From: Prevotella sp. CAG:891
GTDB taxonomy: Bacteria > Bacteroidota > Bacteroidia > Bacteroidales > Bacteroidaceae
Assembly: GCA_000437675.1 (NCBI GenBank)
Contig: FR901769.1
Span: 1 to 33,428, forward strand
Length of the DNA: 33,428 nt
Direction: 5' to 3'
Part shown: one piece after another, positions 18,041 through 25,801 of the stretch
Numbering within the stretch: the first letter of the stretch is position 1
How the letters are laid out: each line of letters opens with the position of its first letter
Program-made: the position numbers and the translations under genes
The notes under the pieces: generated by a model
What the model was told of the DNA's origin: nothing
The model's database searches: none
The model's input: the letters and a program-made list of their open reading frames with translations, nothing else

Positions 18041-18048
18041 TAATTTTG
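18041..18048 (+). promoter_or_regulatory. Possible -7 box for the glycosyltransferase gene
   Basis: TAATTTTG matches TAnnTTTG and lies 65 bp before the start codon. No good TTTG-like -33 element sits at the expected distance. A second match, TACTTTTG at 18003-18010, is equally unsupported upstream. Confidence 0.3.
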
Positions 18049-18113
18049 TATCTGCTATATAGCATAGCCTACATAGCAATGGTGTTATTCTAAAAAAAAT
18101 GTAAGGCCAATTC

Positions 18114-18931
18114 ATGAGGATCTCTGTTATCACTGTTACATGGAACAGCAGTGCCACCTTGCGCGACACAATGCAAAGTGTACTGAATCAATCATATTCC
18201 GATGTGGAGCATATTATTATTGATGGTGCTTCGACCGATGGAACAATGGACATTGTTCGCGAAATGGAACCGCTGTATAAAGGGCGGCTGCGATATGTGA
18301 GCGAACACGATAACGGACTGTATGACGCCATGAATAAAGGCATTGGTATGGCTACGGGACATATTGTCGGCATACTAAACAGCGATGACTTTTTTACTGA
18401 TAATGCGGTGCTGGCCACTATTGCCAGGCAGTTTGAAGCCGATACGAATTTGGATGCTGTGTATGGCGACATTCACTTTGTGAAAGATCCCGATTTAAAA
18501 AAATGCGTGCGTTATTACTCGTCGCGGCTGTTTCACCGCCGCTGGATGCGCCCGGGGTTCATGCTGGCCCCCGCTGGATGCGCCTGGGCTTCATGCCGGC
18601 TCATCCCAGTTTTTACTGCCGACGCGAGGTGTACGAAAAGTTTGGCGGCTACGACACGCGCTACAAAATAGCGTCGGATTTCGACTTGCTGCTGCGTCTG
18701 CTCTTTGTTAACCGCATTCGTACACGCTACATTCCGGTTGATTGCGTAACCATGCGCACGGGGGGAGTTTCGACCCAGGGATTGATGAGCCACAAGCAGA
18801 TACTCTCTGACCATCAGTTGGCTTTCAAGCAGAATGGGGTGTATAGCAACGTGTTGCTCGAATCGTTGCGCTATCCCTGTAAAATCATAGAGGTAATTTA
18901 CTCCCGTCTGTTTGTGAACCATCGGCATTGA
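18114..18931 (+). pseudogene. Family 2 glycosyltransferase disrupted by an imperfect 32-bp tandem duplication
   Basis: The first frame (18114-18671) encodes a GT-A glycosyltransferase: a VITVTWN start strand, DGASTDGT (residues 38-44), DNGLYDAMNKG (66-76) and the metal-site-like NSDDFF (89-94). The C-terminal half lies in another frame up to 18931 (..FMPAHPSFYCRREVYEKFGGYD.., ..TMRTGGVST..). The cause is visible: the segment starting at 18541 (GCTGGATGCGCC...) is repeated at 18573, an offset of 32 bp, which shifts the frame. Removing 32 bp joins both halves into one 261-residue protein of normal length for WcaA/WcaE-like enzymes. The two copies differ at several bases. It could be a true pseudogene, a switchable allele or an assembly artefact. 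It would have transferred a sugar to a surface polysaccharide. No other polysaccharide genes are in the window. Confidence 0.85.
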
Positions 18932-18990
18932 GGCCGTGGGCTAAATTGGCGGTGCCTGACGTGAATTGGCCGCTTGTGCGGTATGTGGCG

Positions 18991-19020
18991 AGGTGATTTT
19001 TAATTTAATTTCACCTTTTA
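18991..19020 (+). terminator. Weak candidate terminator after the glycosyltransferase
   Basis: AGGTGA (18991-18996) pairs with TCACCT (19011-19016) and TTTA follows. The stem is only 6 bp. The stronger bidirectional hairpin about 60 bp on may do the work. Confidence 0.35.
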
Positions 19021-19073
19021 AGGCCGAAGGTTATTCACATTTCCCCGTATCGCAGTAGATTGATTTTTTACGA

Positions 19074-19122
19074 AAAAAAGAATCCGACTTGCTTCTGGTT
19101 GTAGGAGCAAGTCGGATTTTTT
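19074..19122. terminator. Bidirectional terminator between the glycosyltransferase and ispG
   Basis: AATCCGACTTGCT (19081-19093) is perfectly inverted at 19106-19118, a 13-bp stem with a 12-nt loop. A seven-A run precedes it (19073-19079) and a six-T run overlaps its end (19117-19122), so it can terminate transcripts from both sides. The genes on either side converge on it. Confidence 0.9.
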
Positions 19123-19133
19123 CGTGTGAGGCG

Positions 19134-19170
19134 TTTGTCAGTTATTTACCCTTTTGTCAGTTATTTACCC
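19134..19170. repeat. 19-bp tandem duplication across the ispG stop codon
   Basis: The segment TTTGTCAGTTATTTACCC occurs at 19134-19151 and again at 19153-19170, offset by 19 bp. On the minus strand it repeats the last codons GGT AAA TAA, so a second copy of the gene end follows the real stop at 19161-19163. Confidence 0.9.
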
Positions 19171-21032
19171 TGGCGGTCGCTTTCAATCAGTGCAAGGAGT
19201 TTTTCGACGGCCTCTTCGGTAGGTATGTTCTTTTCAACACACACCTTGCCGCGATACAGGCTCACTTTGCCGCGGGCTGCGCCCACATAGCCGTAGTCGG
19301 CATCGGCCATTTCGCCGGGTCCATTTACAATGCAACCCATGATGCCGATTTTCAGTCCGGTGAGGTGAGCGGTGGCTGCCTTGATGCGCGCAATGGTGCC
19401 AGGCAGGTCGTAGAGCGTACGGCCACAGCCGGGGCAGCTGATGTATTCGGTTTTCGAGGTGCGCAGGCGGGCGGCTTGTAGAATGCCGAAGGCGGTGGCT
19501 TCCTCCACGGCTATGGGCAGGGGCTTTTGGCCTTTGGGCGACTGGTTGAACAGGAATATGCCGTCGGTCAGGCCGTCGAACATGAGTGCGCCCATGTCGG
19601 CAGCGGCATATAGCTGAAATTCTTCCTTCTCGGCTGCGCTGAGGCTGTAGTGCTGGAAGAACACGACGGGCGTGCTGAGCTGCTCGTTCCACAATTCGTG
19701 AACCAGGGCGCGCTGTTCGCCCAGGCGGTTTTGGTGGTTGCTCTGGGCAATAATCACGACGTTGCTGTCGTGGCGCAACAGGGCAATGACTTCTTCATTG
19801 AGGTCGAGGTAGGAGAGGAAAAGGAATTTTACCTTGGCACGGCACGAGGGCACGAGCATGAGCACTTGCTTGGTGAACACGGGGTACACGTCGGGTTCGT
19901 CGCGCCAGGCGCTGGCATCGACAATGTAGCTCATGCCTTTCACGCGTTGAGCGGCTTCGGGCAGGTTCGTGCCCACGTAGTAATAGTCGGGTTTCAGTTG
20001 CTCGTTCTGCGGGGCTTCGGTGGGATTTTGCAAGTGGGCACTGATAACCACAGGCACGTTGTTGCCACCGATGTTTCCTACGGCACACGTTGGGCGACGT
20101 TGCGGGCGTTCGTAGCAGAAGGGCAGTGCGCGACGGGCCGGAATGCCGTAGTGTCCGGCACGGCGTACCACATATTCAGCCAGCTTATAGGCCACGGGCA
20201 CTTCAACCTGTGGTTCCTCGCTCAGGCTCACGCGCAGCGTATCGCCAATGCCGTCGGCCAGCAGTGCGCCGATGCCTACGGCACTCTTGATGCGTCCGTC
20301 TTCGCCTTCGCCGGCTTCGGTTACACCGAGATGCAGGGGGAAGGTCATGTGTTCCTTTTCCATGACGCTGCACAGCAGGCGTACGGAGCGTACCATGACT
20401 TGGGTGTTCGAGGCTTTGATTGAAATGACTACGTCTTTGAAGTTTTCCTTGACACACACACGCAGAAATTCCATGCAGCTTTCAACAATGCCTTCGGGGG
20501 TATCGCCGTAGCGACACATGATGCGGTCGGACAGTGAACCGTGGTTCACGCCAATGCGCAGGGCGGTGTGGTGTTCGCGGCAAATGGCCAGGAGTTGTTT
20601 AAAGCGATTCTCCAGGCGTTCCAGTTCGGCAGCATACTCCTCGTCTGTATATTCCAGGTGCTTAAACTGTCGGGCGGGGTCGACGTAGTTACCGGGGTTG
20701 ATGCGTACTTTTTCAACGATGCCAGCGGCTACATCGGCCACATTGGGGTTGAAGTGTACGTCGGCCACAAGCGGACGGTCGTATCCCAGTTCGTGCAGCC
20801 GGGTGCGTATGGCTGCCAGGTTCTCAGCTTCGCGCGTTCCCTGGGTGGTCAGTCGCACATAGTCGGCTCCGGCATCGAAAATGGCTATGCACTGCTTTAC
20901 GCAGGCTTCGGTGTCGGTGGTGACCGCTGTGGTCATGCTTTGAATGCGCAGGGGTTGTTCGCCGCCCAGTGGACGGTTGCCCACGCTAACCTCGTGCGAA
21001 AGCCGAGGATGGTAATTAAATAAGTCCGTCAT
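19161..21032 (-). CDS. ispG: 4-hydroxy-3-methylbut-2-en-1-yl diphosphate synthase, long form
   Basis: IspG (GcpE) reduces 2-C-methyl-erythritol 2,4-cyclodiphosphate to HMBPP, the penultimate step of the MEP isoprenoid pathway, using a 4Fe-4S cluster. The N-terminal TIM-barrel part is clear (PLRIQSMTT, VRLTTQG, LVADVHFNP, KVRINPGNY). The reductase part carries the cluster cysteines in ISCPGCGRT (about residue 531) and GIMGCIVNGPGE (about 562). At 623 residues it is the long form with a large insertion (roughly 285-510) known from plants, Chlamydiae and Bacteroidetes, not the roughly 370-residue proteobacterial form. It is the last gene of the minus-strand group after purE, and a bidirectional terminator lies beyond its stop. 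Confidence 0.97.
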   Translation of the reverse strand: MTDLFNYHPRLSHEVSVGNRPLGGEQPLRIQSMTTAVTTDTEACVKQCIAIFDAGADYVRLTTQGTREAENLAAIRTRLHELGYDRPLVADVHFNPNVADVAAGIVEKVRINPGNYVDPARQFKHLEYTDEEYAAELERLENRFKQLLAICREHHTALRIGVNHGSLSDRIMCRYGDTPEGIVESCMEFLRVCVKENFKDVVISIKASNTQVMVRSVRLLCSVMEKEHMTFPLHLGVTEAGEGEDGRIKSAVGIGALLADGIGDTLRVSLSEEPQVEVPVAYKLAEYVVRRAGHYGIPARRALPFCYERPQRRPTCAVGNIGGNNVPVVISAHLQNPTEAPQNEQLKPDYYYVGTNLPEAAQRVKGMSYIVDASAWRDEPDVYPVFTKQVLMLVPSCRAKVKFLFLSYLDLNEEVIALLRHDSNVVIIAQSNHQNRLGEQRALVHELWNEQLSTPVVFFQHYSLSAAEKEEFQLYAAADMGALMFDGLTDGIFLFNQSPKGQKPLPIAVEEATAFGILQAARLRTSKTEYISCPGCGRTLYDLPGTIARIKAATAHLTGLKIGIMGCIVNGPGEMADADYGYVGAARGKVSLYRGKVCVEKNIPTEEAVEKLLALIESDRQGK

Positions 21033-21050
21033 GTCAGCATTATAATAAAC

Positions 21051-21093
21051 AGGTTTGGACTTTCAGCATTGTTCCGAAAATCCAAACCTTTTT
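21051..21093. terminator. Hairpin between purE and ispG
   Basis: AGGTTTGGA (21051-21059) pairs with TCCAAACCT (21081-21089). Four further inner pairs (TTTC/GAAA) follow across one C.A mismatch, and the loop is 11 nt. The T run lies on the plus side (21089-21093). Read from purE, the tail is GTTTATTAT, a weaker signal. It may attenuate read-through from purE into ispG. Confidence 0.45.
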
Positions 21094-21120
21094 CAATTAG
21101 TAAACTGTGTTCGCTTACGC

Positions 21121-21627
21121 TTAGTTCGTTTTGAAGCGGTATTTCACTTCGGCCAAATCGGCGTTGGCTTTCACGATTTTGCTTTTCAGCCCTTCTTTGT
21201 AGGCAGCCAAACGCTGGGCGAGGGCTTCGTCGCTGAGGGCGAGCATCTCGACGGCCAGAATGGCGGCATTTTGCGCACCGTTCACGCCTACCGTGGCTAC
21301 GGGGATGCCGGGAGGCATTTGAATGATTGAAAGCATGGCATCGAGTCCGTCGAGCATTCCCTTGATGGGTACACCGATAACGGGCAGGGTGGTTCCGGCT
21401 GCAATTACACCGGGCAGTGCGGCTGCCATGCCGGCTCCGGCAATGATGACGCGCAGGCCGCGCTCACGGGCCGTACGGGCAAACTCTTCAACTTCCTGCG
21501 GAGTGCGGTGTGCCGAAAGGGCATTCATTTCAAAGGGAATTTCCATTTCCTCTAAAAACTTGGCGGCTTTTTCCATTACGGGAAGGTCGGACGTGCTGCC
21601 CATGATGATGCTTACGATAGGGGTCAT
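21121..21627 (-). CDS. purE: N5-carboxyaminoimidazole ribonucleotide mutase (class I PurE)
   Basis: PurE converts N5-CAIR to CAIR in purine synthesis in the cytoplasm. The 168-residue protein has all class I landmarks: GSTSDLPVM (10-18), SAHRTP (38-43), GAGMAAALPGV (63-73) and GVPIKGMLDGLDAMLSIIQM followed by PPGIPVATVGV. The length is normal. It starts 54 bp after the PAP2 gene and ends 88 bp before ispG on the same strand, so it is probably cotranscribed with both. No PurK gene is visible here. Confidence 0.96.
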   Translation of the reverse strand: MTPIVSIIMGSTSDLPVMEKAAKFLEEMEIPFEMNALSAHRTPQEVEEFARTARERGLRVIIAGAGMAAALPGVIAAGTTLPVIGVPIKGMLDGLDAMLSIIQMPPGIPVATVGVNGAQNAAILAVEMLALSDEALAQRLAAYKEGLKSKIVKANADLAEVKYRFKTN

Positions 21628-21681
21628 AATTCTGATTGTATTGTGAATGATTTGATTTTTATAGATTCTGAAACAAAGAAC

Positions 21682-22350
21682 TTACACCAAAATAATGCTG
21701 AGAAAGCCGCACAAAAAACCGACAAGTACGCCCCAGCCCAAATCGGCCAACGAGTGCTGGCGAAGGATGAGGCGGGCCGAACATACGGTGCCGCATAGCA
21801 GTATGCTCAGGTAGAGCCAGCCGGTGGGGTCGAAATTGAATATCAGGCTGAAAGCCATGATGGCACCTACCACTCCGGCCGAGGCGGCGGCGTGGGTGCT
21901 GACTTTGACGCGGCTGTTGAGCATAGCACAGATTATCTGTATGGACAGGGCGCCCACAATGATGCCCAGCGTGAAACGGGGCATGTGTAACTGGTAAAAC
22001 AGATAGAGCAGGGCTGCATGGCTGATGATGCCCAGCACGTAGGGCACATAACGGCGCTGACGGTGACTTATTTCGTGACGGGTCCAGCCGTTGAGCTTGC
22101 GGTACATGAAAATGCTCAGGTGGGGCAGGAGCACGGTGAAAAAGTAAACAATAAACGTCAGCAGCAGTTTGGTAATTACCGGCAGCAAATTGAGGTAGCT
22201 GAAGGTGAACAGAACCACAAATGCCATGACCGACAAATAAAACGGCGAGAATATCAACGACACCACTTGGGCCGAAAGCACCAGCCACGAAATGCGGTTT
22301 TGGCGGTGAAGGCTGATGGCCGTGTAAATTTGTTTGATCGGGTTGTGCAT
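21682..22350 (-). CDS. PAP2-family integral membrane phosphatase-like protein
   Basis: The 222-residue protein has several hydrophobic segments (about residues 22-50, 58-80, 103-120, 126-145, 158-173, 178-190, 205-222). It carries the second and third PAP2 motifs in modified form: STHAA (151-155, in place of PSGH) and SARLILRQHSLAD (191-203), which fits SRxxxxxHxxxD. The first motif, KxxxxxxRP, is not obvious. PAP2 proteins dephosphorylate lipid phosphates or isoprenoid diphosphates in the membrane; a role near undecaprenyl or lipid A phosphates would suit its neighbours but is inferred. It lies 45 bp after rpoN and 54 bp before purE, on the same strand. Confidence 0.82.
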   Translation of the reverse strand: MHNPIKQIYTAISLHRQNRISWLVLSAQVVSLIFSPFYLSVMAFVVLFTFSYLNLLPVITKLLLTFIVYFFTVLLPHLSIFMYRKLNGWTRHEISHRQRRYVPYVLGIISHAALLYLFYQLHMPRFTLGIIVGALSIQIICAMLNSRVKVSTHAAASAGVVGAIMAFSLIFNFDPTGWLYLSILLCGTVCSARLILRQHSLADLGWGVLVGFLCGFLSIILV

Positions 22351-22372
22351 GAGTTTACGTTATTTGTGGAAA

Positions 22373-22402
22373 TTCTTATCCGTTTTTATCCGTTCTTATC
22401 CG
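22373..22402. repeat. 10-bp triplicate across the rpoN stop codon
   Basis: TTCTTATCCG (22373-22382), TTTTTATCCG (22383-22392) and TTCTTATCCG (22393-22402) are three head-to-tail 10-bp units. On the minus strand each reads CGGATAARAA (R = A or G), and the first TAA is the rpoN stop codon, so the gene end has been repeated. Confidence 0.9.
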
Positions 22403-23934
22403 TGAATTTTGCGCAGGCGCGTCGAAGGAATGTCGAGCATATCGCGGTATTTGGCCACGGTGCGGCGGGCCACGTTGTAGCCTTGCTTTTTGAGTTCGGC
22501 GGCCAGGGCTTCATCGGCCAGCGGGTGGTGCTTGTCTTCTTCGTCGACCAGTTTTTTGAGTGCAGCCTTTACCTCGCGGGCCGAAAGTTCGTCGCCGTCG
22601 CTCGTGGTGAATTGCAGCGAGAAGAAGAATTTAAGCGGATAAAGTCCGTAGGCGGTTTGTACATATTTTGTGCTGGTAACGCGCGATACAGTGGAGATGT
22701 CCATGCCCACTTTTTCGGCAATGTCTTTCAGCGTCAGGGGTTTCAGCAGTGTGTCGTCGTCCTCGTTGATGAAAAAATCGCGTTGCACAGCGACAATGGC
22801 ACGCATCACGGCCAGCAGCGTGTCGTGACGGCGCTGAATCAGGGTGATGAAACTTTTGGCCGCATCCACTTTCTGACGGGCGTAGGTGTAGGCATCTTTT
22901 TGTTCGCGTGTCAACTTTTTGTCGCCTTTGCCGTATTGCTTCAAACTGTCGGCAAAGGCGCGGCTCACCTGGAGTTCGGGCACGTCGCCCTGGTTGAGCG
23001 ACACGCGGGGGATGCCGTCGTCGGTGACGGTTACAAAAAAGTCGGGCATTACCACCGGGGCACTGGGTGTTGAGGCTTCGTTGAGGGCCGATCCCGGGCG
23101 CGGGTTCAGGTGCGTCAGCAGGTATCTGACGTGTTCCTCGGTGTCTTCGTCAAGTTCCAGACGCTGGCGGATAATTTCCCAGTGACGGCCTGTAAATTCC
23201 TTGAAATAATGGTCGATTATCTCTAAGGCAATTTTTGTGTAGGGCGTGCGGCGTTCGGGGTCGGTGAGCTGAATATGCAAACATTCCTGCAGGGAGCGCG
23301 CACCGATACCCCGGGGTTCAAATTCTTGCAAAATGCCTATCAGTCGTTCCAACTCCTCGGCGTCGGTTAGTATGTTGTGGTAAATAGCCAGTTCGTCGGT
23401 GAGCGACTCGAGGTCTTTTCTCAGGAAGCCATCTTCGTCGAGCGACCCGATGAGGTATTCCATCACCTCGCGTTCGTGTTCGTTGAGGTCGTGTTCGCTG
23501 ATTTGGTTTTGCAGTTCCTCGTAGAACGATGTGCTGCCCGAATATTGCAGTTCATTGCGGTCGCGCTGTTCGTCGGCACGCTGTTGCAGATAGTCGGGCA
23601 CATCGTCGGCCGAAAAGTAATCGCCCATGGCGTCGGCTTCCGATCCGTAGAATTCCGACTCTTCGTAAGCATTGTCGTCGGTGGGCGTAGCATCGCCGTT
23701 ATCGTCGTCAGCAGCGTCGTTATCGGTGTCGGTATCCGCGTTGTCGGTGTGGTCGTTGACAGGAAAATCGTCGTTGTCTTTTTCTTCGAGGGCTGCATTA
23801 TCGAGCATCTCGTCCTGCACGCGGTTTTCCAGTTCAGCTACCGACAATTCCACCATTTTGGCCACTGCTACTTGCAGCGTAGCCAGTTGTTGGGTTTGTA
23901 TCGCCGCCTGTGTTTGTTCTAATCTTTGTGTCAT
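22396..23934 (-). CDS. rpoN: RNA polymerase sigma-54 factor
   Basis: Sigma-54 directs core polymerase to -24/-12 promoters and needs an enhancer-binding AAA+ activator. The 512-residue protein shows the Gln/Leu-rich region I (residues 1-45, LEQTQAAIQTQQLATLQ), a strongly acidic Asp-rich region II (about 52-100), the core-binding domain (EREVMEYLIGSLDEDGFL, FEPRGIGARSLQECL), the helix-turn-helix (TLKDIAEKVGMDISTVSRVT) and the RpoN box ARRTVAKYR (about 488-496). All key parts are present. It lies 93 bp after the InaA-like kinase gene. I saw no convincing -24/-12 promoter or activator gene in the window. Confidence 0.97.
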   Translation of the reverse strand: MTQRLEQTQAAIQTQQLATLQVAVAKMVELSVAELENRVQDEMLDNAALEEKDNDDFPVNDHTDNADTDTDNDAADDDNGDATPTDDNAYEESEFYGSEADAMGDYFSADDVPDYLQQRADEQRDRNELQYSGSTSFYEELQNQISEHDLNEHEREVMEYLIGSLDEDGFLRKDLESLTDELAIYHNILTDAEELERLIGILQEFEPRGIGARSLQECLHIQLTDPERRTPYTKIALEIIDHYFKEFTGRHWEIIRQRLELDEDTEEHVRYLLTHLNPRPGSALNEASTPSAPVVMPDFFVTVTDDGIPRVSLNQGDVPELQVSRAFADSLKQYGKGDKKLTREQKDAYTYARQKVDAAKSFITLIQRRHDTLLAVMRAIVAVQRDFFINEDDDTLLKPLTLKDIAEKVGMDISTVSRVTSTKYVQTAYGLYPLKFFFSLQFTTSDGDELSAREVKAALKKLVDEEDKHHPLADEALAAELKKQGYNVARRTVAKYRDMLDIPSTRLRKIHG

Positions 23935-24027
23935 AACTCTCTTCCGGTTTGCTTACCGTCCGATGAAAGGCGCAAGCAGTTGTTAAAATCGAAGCACTCG
24001 CAAGAAACCATATTTCCGACGGTTTCC

Positions 24028-24807
24028 CTAAGTTCTATTCCCAGCCGCCGGACTGTCGAGCGACTCAGTTTCCGGCCAATTCGTCTGGCACTGTGCAGCA
24101 TCGTATCCTCTTGTTTCGGCATAGCCCTCGGCCAGCAGTCTTCGCATCATGTCAGACACGGGCAAGCGGTTAAAGTTTGTCAATCCTTCGGCCATGTTTA
24201 TCTGGTGAAAACGAATACGATTGAGGTCGATAATTTCGACGCAAGGTTTCCCCTCCTTCATGCCAACCAGTATGTTGCCGCGCGAAAAGTCGCGGTGAAT
24301 CATGCCCAGGTTGTGCATGCGTCCGGCGGTTCGTCCCACCTCGCGCAGCAAAATTTCTTCGCCGGGCACACGTCCGGGCTGCATGAGGTCGATGTAGGTA
24401 AAGGGCAAATCGCTACTCACCGACACATAATAACTTTCGGCCAGCAACAAGCCGCAGCGCACAGTAACCCATCCTACCGGAGCCGGACTTCCTATGCCTT
24501 CATTCCGGAGCAAGTCGGCATATTCAAACGAGCGCTGTGCTTTCGATTTGCGCAACAGGCCGTAGGCCAGCCGGTTCACCAAATGCGGTTTGCAAAACGA
24601 TTTCACCACCACGCGCACGCCTTCGACCTCGAACTCGCGTAATTCATTGCGTCCACGGTAAATCACCCGTCCCTGCTCAGGGTCGGCAAATAATTGGGGA
24701 AGCGAGGCCACAAAATGCTTCAATCGCGCAAACTGCGGATGAACAAAGGTGTGCTGTGAGCGCAGCAAGCCGCGCGATGAACAGGGATTGTTTGAGGATG
24801 CAGACAT
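24028..24807 (-). CDS. Lipopolysaccharide (Kdo/InaA-type) kinase family protein
   Basis: The 259-residue protein has a compact protein-kinase-like fold: an ATP-lysine strand in VRVVVKSF (about residues 64-71), the catalytic loop HRDFSRGNILV (from about 171, Asp at 173) and a metal-binding IIDLNR (about 190-196) in place of DFG. These are typical of InaA/KdkA-like kinases that phosphorylate Kdo or core sugar of lipopolysaccharide at the inner membrane face. The C-terminus with FNRLPVSDMMRRL is recalled from Bacteroidetes members. It is the first gene after a good promoter (24830-24860) and is followed by rpoN on the same strand. The substrate is inferred from family. Confidence 0.85.
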   Translation of the reverse strand: MSASSNNPCSSRGLLRSQHTFVHPQFARLKHFVASLPQLFADPEQGRVIYRGRNELREFEVEGVRVVVKSFCKPHLVNRLAYGLLRKSKAQRSFEYADLLRNEGIGSPAPVGWVTVRCGLLLAESYYVSVSSDLPFTYIDLMQPGRVPGEEILLREVGRTAGRMHNLGMIHRDFSRGNILVGMKEGKPCVEIIDLNRIRFHQINMAEGLTNFNRLPVSDMMRRLLAEGYAETRGYDAAQCQTNWPETESLDSPAAGNRT

Positions 24808-24829
24808 TGTGTTTTATTTTCTGTAATGG

Positions 24830-24860
24830 CAAAGTTACAGCAAAATATCTAAAAGCCAAA
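24830..24860 (-). promoter_or_regulatory. Bacteroides-type promoter for the InaA-like kinase gene and rpoN group
   Basis: Read on the minus strand: TTTG (24860-24857), a 19-bp spacer, then TAACTTTG (24837-24830), an excellent match to the Bacteroidetes consensus. The start codon is at 24807, giving a short leader. The -33 TTTG lies in the T-rich tail of the terminator that ends the upstream operon. Confidence 0.65.
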
Positions 24861-24897
24861 AGCGGACTGCTCCGAAAATGGAACAGTCCGCTTTTTT
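24857..24897. terminator. Bidirectional-looking terminator after the secreted Cys4 protein gene
   Basis: AGCGGACTG (24861-24869) pairs perfectly with CAGTCCGCT (24884-24892), and TCC/GGA can extend the stem. On the minus strand a TTTT tail follows; on the plus strand a T6 run follows. It closes the operon that begins with the TlpA-like gene. Confidence 0.8.
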
Positions 24898-24969
24898 ATT
24901 GTTGTGGATTCAAACCGTTGGTACGGTTCAAGTCATTTGTTTTACGTTATTTTTGTGCCAAAAGTCAAA

Positions 24970-25770
24970 TTACTTCAGCACAATCTTGCCACTCTGCAGC
25001 GTAGCGTTGCCTTCGGTGAGGTGGAATACGTACACACCCTTGGGCAGGCCGGCAAGGCTGAGTTGACCATCGGTAGCAGTGAGGGCAGCCGTTTTCACGA
25101 GTTTGCCATCGGTGCCATATACATTCAGCTGACGGGCAGCCTGACCGTTGAAGTGGTAAGCCAAAGCCTGACCGTTGAACTTCACGCTCTGGGCCTGAAC
25201 CGTGGTCGAACCGATACCGGTGGTGATGTGGCTCATTTCCTTGTTGAGCGTTTCTTCGCTGTAAACGAAGCGTACGGTGAAGGTCATGATGGTGGTCATA
25301 CCTGAACGTACGGTAATCTCTACAGGATAGTCAACATATTTTCCTTTTGTTAACTCAAAAGTATAAAGCTTCAGTGTTGCCACTTCCTTCATCTCACCAA
25401 ATTGTCCCAAACCATTAATTCCCTTAATATCTCGAGACGTATAGGTACTGGTAATAGGAGCGCAATTTCCGCCTGCACACCAAGAAAATGTGCTATTAGT
25501 GACTGCTTCTGCAGGGAATACAGCATTCAGGGTGATTGAAACCTTTTTAGAGAGTTCAGAACTACGGAATACGATATCACCAGCTTCAATAGTATGTGGT
25601 CCACAGGTTATAGCACTAGCTCCGGTAAAATCGTCAATTTGTTCATGGGCATAGAAAACGATTTCGTCGCCGTCTTGCACTTCCTTGCCTTTGCAAGTAG
25701 CCGTCATTTGTGCTGATGCGATGTTCACGCCGATGAGGGCGAGGAGGAGAAGAGATAAAATTTTCTTCAT
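24970..25770 (-). CDS. Secreted four-cysteine protein with T9SS-like C-terminal domain
   Basis: The 266-residue protein has a signal peptide (cleavage expected after ..IGVNIASA). The mature part carries only four cysteines (26, 56, 98 and 103, the last two in SWCAGGNCAP), an even number suited to disulfides. The last 80 residues (LNVYGTDGKLVK..., LPKGVYVFHLTEG) match the pattern of type A T9SS sorting domains, so surface export is likely. No enzyme motif is visible. It is the last gene of the group, 31 bp after the Omp28-like gene. Its middle is clearly richer in A+T than its ends (about 40% G+C over 25321-25620 against about 55% over 25081-25260, counted by hand), which suggests an exchanged or diversifying segment. 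Confidence 0.8.
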   Translation of the reverse strand: MKKILSLLLLALIGVNIASAQMTATCKGKEVQDGDEIVFYAHEQIDDFTGASAITCGPHTIEAGDIVFRSSELSKKVSITLNAVFPAEAVTNSTFSWCAGGNCAPITSTYTSRDIKGINGLGQFGEMKEVATLKLYTFELTKGKYVDYPVEITVRSGMTTIMTFTVRFVYSEETLNKEMSHITTGIGSTTVQAQSVKFNGQALAYHFNGQAARQLNVYGTDGKLVKTAALTATDGQLSLAGLPKGVYVFHLTEGNATLQSGKIVLK

Positions 25771-25801
25771 AGGTATTTGTTGTGTTTTTAGATGAATTTA
25801 C

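Larger units (their letters stand above)
17492..18113. other. Intergenic region with terminator, hairpin element and short leader
   Basis: After the terminator (17571-17625) comes a hairpin element (17662-17834) and then about 280 bp before the glycosyltransferase. The last part is AT-rich and holds a possible -7 box at 18041-18048. No ORF here looks like a gene. Confidence 0.7.

Noticed and set aside
17880..18062. 60-codon ORF before the glycosyltransferase
   Set aside because: Composition and position fit random reading; there is no domain, and it ends in promoter-like AT-rich DNA.
18503..18931. Separate gene after the glycosyltransferase N-terminal part
   Set aside because: Its useful part is the continuation of the glycosyltransferase in another frame; its first residues come from the 32-bp duplicated segment.
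22018..23073. 351-codon plus-strand ORF over PAP2 and rpoN
   Set aside because: It is a shadow of two clearly recognised minus-strand genes; its own product has no signal, domain or plausible composition.
22396..23934. Asp-rich stretch of RpoN as a foreign insertion
   Set aside because: An acidic, variable region II is normal in sigma-54 factors.
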